Below, one piece after another: positions 60,375 through 64,000 of a stretch of 64,000 bases of DNA (position 1 is the stretch's first letter; each line of letters begins with the position of its first letter). The stretch spans positions 6,021,501 to 6,085,500 of the forward strand of contig NZ_CP053564.1 of the NCBI RefSeq assembly GCF_013155125.1, given 5' to 3'. The notes under the pieces were generated by a model. It did no database searches. It saw nothing but the letters and a program-made list of their open reading frames with translations, and was not told the origin of the DNA. Position numbers and translations under genes: made by a program. The stretch is from Pseudonocardia broussonetiae. Lineage in GTDB: Bacteria; Actinomycetota; Actinomycetes; Mycobacteriales; Pseudonocardiaceae.

Positions 60375-60953
60375 GTGAGCCAGCCGCTGTGGGAGCGCAC
60401 CCGCCGCACCGTGCGCGACGACATCGCCGTGACCGCGATGGACCTCTTCCTCTCCCGCGGGTTCGAGGCCACGACGATGGACGAGATCGCGGCAGGCGCC
60501 GGGGTCTCCCGCCGCTCGCTGTTCCGCTACTTCGGTACGAAGGAGGACATCGTCCTGCGCACGCTCGCCGGCACCGGCGAGGCGATCCGGGACGCGCTGC
60601 GCGCCCGGCCGGCCGACGAGGCGCCGTGGGAGGCCCTGCAGGCGGTGGCCGGTTCGCTGGCGACGGACGGGTCGTGGAGCTCGGAGCGCGAGCTCGCGAT
60701 CGGCCGGATCTGCCTGGAGACGGCGTCACTGCGGGCGCGGCGGGCGGAGAAGCACCAGGGTTGGGCCGACCTGCTCGTCCCCGAGCTGGCCGTCCGCCCG
60801 GCGTCGGCACCGGTGGGCGAGTCCGCGGCGCAGGCGATCCTCACCGCCGCCCTGGCCTGCCTCGACCTCGCGACGGACCGCTGGGTCGCCGGAGCGGGCG
60901 CGGACGACCTCCCCGCCCTGTTCGCCGAGGCCGTGGCGGCCGTGCGCGCCTGA
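60375..60953 (+). CDS. TetR/AcrR-family regulator, 192 aa
   Basis: HTH: LFLSRGFEATTMDEIAAGAG then VSRRSLFRYFGTKEDIVLR, a standard TetR N-terminus. The GTG at 60375 is preceded by a -10 box at six bases, suggesting a leaderless message. The twin palindromes upstream are the expected sites for this protein, which would repress both itself and the SDR gene. Ligand not known. Confidence 0.88.
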   Translation: MSQPLWERTRRTVRDDIAVTAMDLFLSRGFEATTMDEIAAGAGVSRRSLFRYFGTKEDIVLRTLAGTGEAIRDALRARPADEAPWEALQAVAGSLATDGSWSSERELAIGRICLETASLRARRAEKHQGWADLLVPELAVRPASAPVGESAAQAILTAALACLDLATDRWVAGAGADDLPALFAEAVAAVRA

Positions 60954-60987
60954 GCGGCAGGGCCGGCCCGGGCGGAGCGCGGCCTGC

Positions 60988-61419
60988 CTACAGGTCCACC
61001 TCGCTGTTGTGGCGCCGGTAGATCTCGGTCAGCGCGGCCGGGTCGGGCGGACCCGCGGCCGGAAGGGCCGCGCCGATCTCCTCCATGAAGGTCAGGGCGT
61101 CCGCCGGGCTCCAGACCCCGAGGACGCGGACCGGGTCGTCGGTGGGGTTGGCGAACGTGTGCCGCACCCCGCGCGGAGCCAGGATGAGGGTGCCTGCGGG
61201 TGCAGGTTCGGGATCCGCCCTGCCCTTCGTCATGGTGAGGGCTCCGCTGAGGACGTAGATCGCCTCGTCGAAGCCGTGGTGGACGTGCGCCGGCGGTCCG
61301 GCGAACCGCGGTGGGACGGTCAGCTCGCAGATCGCGAGTCCCGCGCACTCGCCGAGCACGCGGATGACGTCCCCGGCGTAGGGGATGAGCCTCGTGGGCC
61401 CGGCTGCGTCAGGCTGCAT
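60988..61419 (-). CDS. Cupin-domain protein, 143 aa
   Basis: The conserved cupin segment is PPAHVHHGFDEAIYVLSG (metal His, His, Glu) with a matching second motif in APRGVRHTFANPTDDPVRV (metal His). Short single-domain cupins include dioxygenases and regulators. It lies 55 bp before the ligase gene stop on the same strand and may be the last gene of that aryl-acid unit. It ends near the tetR gene. Confidence 0.8.
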   Translation of the reverse strand: MQPDAAGPTRLIPYAGDVIRVLGECAGLAICELTVPPRFAGPPAHVHHGFDEAIYVLSGALTMTKGRADPEPAPAGTLILAPRGVRHTFANPTDDPVRVLGVWSPADALTFMEEIGAALPAAGPPDPAALTEIYRRHNSEVDL

Positions 61420-61474
61420 GGGGAGAGCGTGGGGGTGCGGCCCGACGAGGACAAGAGCGACAACGCCGGCCGTG

Positions 61475-63160
61475 TCAGGCCGGAGTCCCGCTGAGCCGGT
61501 GGGCGATGTCGGCCCGCAGCGCCTTCTTGTCGATCTTCCCGACCTTCGTGGCGGCCAGCTCGTCCACCAGGACGAGGTGCTCGGGCAGCTTGAAGCGCGC
61601 GACGCCGAGGGCGTCCATCGCGTCGCGGACTTCCTGGAGCGTCACGGTCGTACCCGGCCGGGGCACGACGTAGAGGCAGACGCGCTCCCCCAGCTGCGGG
61701 TCGGGCATGGCCACCGCGGCCACCTGCGCCACCGCGGGCAGCTGGTAGACCAGGTTCTCGACCTCCTCGGCCGAGATCTTCTCCCCGCCCCGGTTGATCA
61801 TGTCCTTGTCACGGCCCTCGACGACCAGGTTGCCCTCGGGCGTGCGCCGGCAGATGTCGCCGGAGCGGTACCAGCCGTCGTCGGTGAAGGCGCGGGCGTT
61901 CTGCTCGGCGGCCCGGTAGTAGCCCCGCGGCGTGTAGGGGCCGCGGGTCAGGAGCGAGCCGGGCTCGCCGTCGGGGACGTCGCGGTCGAGCTCGTCGACG
62001 AGCCGGACCTCGTCCGCCGGGCTCATCGGGCGTCCCTGGGTGGTGCAGACGACCTCGTCGGGGTCGTCGAGGCGGGTGTAGTTGAGCAGACCCTCGGCCA
62101 TGCCGAACACCTGCTGCAGCCGGCACCCGAGCACCGGCGCGACCCTGCGGGCCAGCTCGTCGGCCAGCCGGGCACCGCCGACCTGCAGCACGCGGAGCGA
62201 CGCGAGGTCGCCCGCGCCGTGCTCGGCGGCGTGGTCGAGCCAGCGGCCCGCGACGGCGGGGACCACCGCGGTGTGCGTGACGCCCTCGTCCCGGACCGCC
62301 GCGAAGGCGCGGACGGGCTCGGGCGAGGGCAGCGTCACGACCGTGCCGCCCGCCAGCAGCGTCCCGAGGATGCCGGGGCAGGCCAGCGGGAAGTTGTGCC
62401 CCGCGGGCAGGCTGACCAGGTAGACGGTCTCCCCGTCGACGCCGGTCACCTCCGCGCTGCGGCGGGCGTTGTAGGCGTAGTCGTCGTGGGTGCGGGCGAT
62501 CAGCTTCGGCAGGCCGGTCGTGCCGCCGGAGAGCAGGAAGACGGCCACGTCGCGGCTGCCGGGGGCGAGGGCGTCGAGCCGGGCCCGGTCCGCCGCCGGC
62601 TCGCCGGGGCTGCAGAGCCGCCGCAGGTCGGTGCTGCCGGGGGCGACGTCGTCGCCGGCGACGAGCACGTGCCACGGGCCGCCGGTGACCTCGCGGACGT
62701 CGTCGGCGAGGTCGTGGGCGAGCACCTGGTGGTCGAAGTCGCGCATCCGGTCGGGCACCGCGATCGCGGTGGCCTCGGCGTGCCGGGCCAGGTAGGCCAG
62801 CTCGGTGCGGCGGTGCGCGGGCAGCGCCATGACCGGCACGATCCCGGCGCGCAGGCAGGCCAGGGTGAGGACGACGAACTCCCACCCGTTGCCCAGCTGC
62901 ACCACGATCCGCTCCCCCGGGGCCATCCCGAGGTCGAGCAGGCGGGCGGCCGCGGCGTCGGCGCGGTCGGCGAGCTCGCCGTGGGTCAGCCGCACGCCGG
63001 CGGCGACGTCGACCAGGGCCGGGGCGTCCGGGTGCCCGCCCGCGACCTGCCGCAGCGCGGTGCCGAGCGGGACCCCGAGCCAGTAGCCCCGGGCGACGTA
63101 GTCCTCGACGAGGTCGGCGGGCCACCCGACGGTGTGGTCGCGGATGGGGCTGGGCATCAT
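61475..63160 (-). CDS. 2,3-Dihydroxybenzoate-AMP ligase-like aryl-acid ligase (DhbE/EntE type), 561 aa
   Basis: Closely matches DhbE/EntE: LLSGGTTGLPKLIARTH, LPAGHNFPLACPGILGTLLAGG, FGMAEGLLNYTRLDDPDEVVCTTQGRPMSPADEVRLVDELD (read in parts), WYRSGDICRR and the C-terminal TKVGKIDKKALR. The HN pair of the LPAGHNFP motif is the acid-recognition element. It activates a hydroxybenzoate-type acid as AMP ester. Unlike siderophore loci there is no isochorismatase or carrier protein near; a FAD monooxygenase follows as in the unit at 4-7 kb. ATG at 63160, with 63157 also possible. Confidence 0.88.
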   Translation of the reverse strand: MMPSPIRDHTVGWPADLVEDYVARGYWLGVPLGTALRQVAGGHPDAPALVDVAAGVRLTHGELADRADAAAARLLDLGMAPGERIVVQLGNGWEFVVLTLACLRAGIVPVMALPAHRRTELAYLARHAEATAIAVPDRMRDFDHQVLAHDLADDVREVTGGPWHVLVAGDDVAPGSTDLRRLCSPGEPAADRARLDALAPGSRDVAVFLLSGGTTGLPKLIARTHDDYAYNARRSAEVTGVDGETVYLVSLPAGHNFPLACPGILGTLLAGGTVVTLPSPEPVRAFAAVRDEGVTHTAVVPAVAGRWLDHAAEHGAGDLASLRVLQVGGARLADELARRVAPVLGCRLQQVFGMAEGLLNYTRLDDPDEVVCTTQGRPMSPADEVRLVDELDRDVPDGEPGSLLTRGPYTPRGYYRAAEQNARAFTDDGWYRSGDICRRTPEGNLVVEGRDKDMINRGGEKISAEEVENLVYQLPAVAQVAAVAMPDPQLGERVCLYVVPRPGTTVTLQEVRDAMDALGVARFKLPEHLVLVDELAATKVGKIDKKALRADIAHRLSGTPA

Positions 63161-63176
63161 CGGTCTCCCTCGGTGG

Positions 63177-64000
63177 TCACGCCGGTACCCCGACGAGGTC
63201 GGCCCGGCCGGACAGGACCGTGGTGACCGCGCGGTCCCGCAGGCCCTCCTCCCCGTCGACGTCCACCAGCAGCGCGGGCAGCCGCTCGTGCATCCGGGCC
63301 TGCTCGCAGACCAGGGTGCGGGTCAGCGCCGTGCCGCCGTGCACCGCGACGAGCACCGGCGCCCGCTCCCCGAGCGCGGCCCAACCGTGCAGCCGGTCGA
63401 ACACCCCCGGGAGCCCGGCCTCACCCGCGGGGGCTTCGACGCGGGCGGCCCAGGCACCGGGCTGCTGCGGCCCGTCGGCGAACGGGAGCCCGCCCGCCAC
63501 CGCGGTCGGCGACACGCTCACCAGCCGCCCCGGCGTCGACCAGCCCCCGCGCTCGAACGGGGTCTCCAGCGGCTCCGCGCCGTGGGCGTCGACCCAGCCG
63601 CGGTGGCTGGCCGCGACGAAGTCCGGGGCGCGCCGGGCCAGGCGCGCGTCGGAGATGCTGCGGGACAGGAAGTGGTAGGCGAACTGCCACGGCTCGAACT
63701 CGTCGTGGTAGCGCCCGAAGTGCTCCCACCAGGCCAGACTGGGCCGCGCGGAGTCCTGGATCTTGCGCACGGACGGCTGCGCGGCCTCCTCGTAGGCGGC
63801 GAGTGCCGCACCGAGGTCGTCGGGCGACGCGGCGAGCGCGCGGGAGAGCGCGACCGCGTCCTCCATCGCCATCTTCGTGCCGGACCCGACCGAGAAGTGG
63901 GCGGTGTGCACGGCGTCGCCGAGCAGCGCGACCGGGCGCGGCGCCAGGCTGTGCCAGCGCTGCGTGCGGCGGGTGCGGAAGTTGCCCCAGCGCGAGTTGT
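63177..64000 (-). CDS. FAD-dependent aromatic hydroxylase (SdgC-like), partial, cut by right edge
   Basis: The last 274 residues or so are visible; the frame stays open to the window edge. LLGDAVHTAHFSVGSGTKMAMEDA matches the unit at 5.8-7.3 kb (same HTAHF motif), as does WWEHFGRYHDEFEP near the C-terminal domain and the ending VLSGRADLVGVPA. It stops 16 bp before the ligase start region, so the two are co-transcribed. It is a second salicylyl-CoA-5-hydroxylase-like enzyme. The N-terminal FAD motif lies outside the window. Confidence 0.85.
   Translation of the reverse strand, partial: NSRWGNFRTRRTQRWHSLAPRPVALLGDAVHTAHFSVGSGTKMAMEDAVALSRALAASPDDLGAALAAYEEAAQPSVRKIQDSARPSLAWWEHFGRYHDEFEPWQFAYHFLSRSISDARLARRAPDFVAASHRGWVDAHGAEPLETPFERGGWSTPGRLVSVSPTAVAGGLPFADGPQQPGAWAARVEAPAGEAGLPGVFDRLHGWAALGERAPVLVAVHGGTALTRTLVCEQARMHERLPALLVDVDGEEGLRDRAVTTVLSGRADLVGVPA

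Noticed and set aside
61475..63160. Catechol siderophore biosynthesis locus
   Set aside because: The ligase is DhbE-like, but no isochorismate synthase, isochorismatase, dehydrogenase, carrier protein or synthetase is seen, and a FAD hydroxylase is paired with it.

Overview
The window is very GC-rich DNA with many GTG starts, four-base ATGA/GTGA gene overlaps, abundant TetR-type regulators and several apparently leaderless promoters. This points to a soil-type actinomycete; a Pseudonocardia-like member of the Pseudonocardiaceae is my inference from gene style, not proven. No rRNA, tRNA, phage, transposase or CRISPR locus was seen. Almost everything looks like accessory catabolism.

Layout. 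(1) 1-7.3 kb, minus strand: an aryl-acid module (FAD monooxygenase, DhbE-type AMP ligase, Asp/Glu-racemase-superfamily enzyme, TetR, VOC ring-cleavage-type protein, small protein, alpha/beta hydrolase) followed by a truncated siderophore-binding lipoprotein. (2) 7.4-11.8 kb, plus strand: a divergent hydantoinase/acetophenone-carboxylase-type pair. (3) 11.8-26.3 kb: mixed genes (sugar-type dehydrogenases and a glycosyltransferase, formaldehyde-dehydrogenase-like ADH, aldo/keto reductase, polysaccharide deacetylase, orphan Vsr nuclease, TetR/SDR/quinone-reductase operon, HxlR/hydrolase pair, endonuclease, PrsW protease) and a truncated LacI gene. (4) 27.0-37.7 kb, minus strand: a 14-gene operon encoding an acetoacetate-decarboxylase-fold protein without the catalytic lysine, a complete toluene-4-monooxygenase-type soluble di-iron monooxygenase (alpha, B, effector, beta, reductase, Rieske), a LamB/YcsF (PxpA) protein, a split biotin-dependent carboxylase (BCCP, biotin carboxylase, AHS1, AHS2), a 4-oxalocrotonate-tautomerase-like protein and biotin synthase. 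A PucR-type regulator precedes it. (5) 39.7-48.6 kb, plus strand: a second AHS1/AHS2 pair and, behind a good TTGACA promoter, a CoA-ester pathway (LLM flavoprotein, enoyl-CoA hydratase, two acyl-CoA dehydrogenases, CoA ligase, SMP-30-like hydrolase), then a regulator with two TetR domains. (6) 50.5-51.7 kb: a gene-free array of ten 64-bp elements with inverted ends; one more copy lies at 19.4 kb. (7) 53.2-59.5 kb: a phosphonate-use locus (HpnZ-like ADH, GntR regulator, HpnW-like FAD oxidoreductase, PhnD/PhnC/PhnE transporter, PhnX-like HAD) with a shared palindromic operator. (8) 59.5-64 kb: SDR/TetR pair with twin operators, a cupin, and a second aryl-AMP-ligase/FAD-monooxygenase pair cut by the right edge.

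The best candidate for an undescribed system is region 4 with region 5: oxygenation by a di-iron enzyme coupled to a split urea-carboxylase-like biotin enzyme, with its own biotin synthase. The substrate cannot be read from the sequence. A cyclic amide, ketone or other heterocycle that is hydroxylated and then carboxylated or opened at the cost of ATP is an inference.
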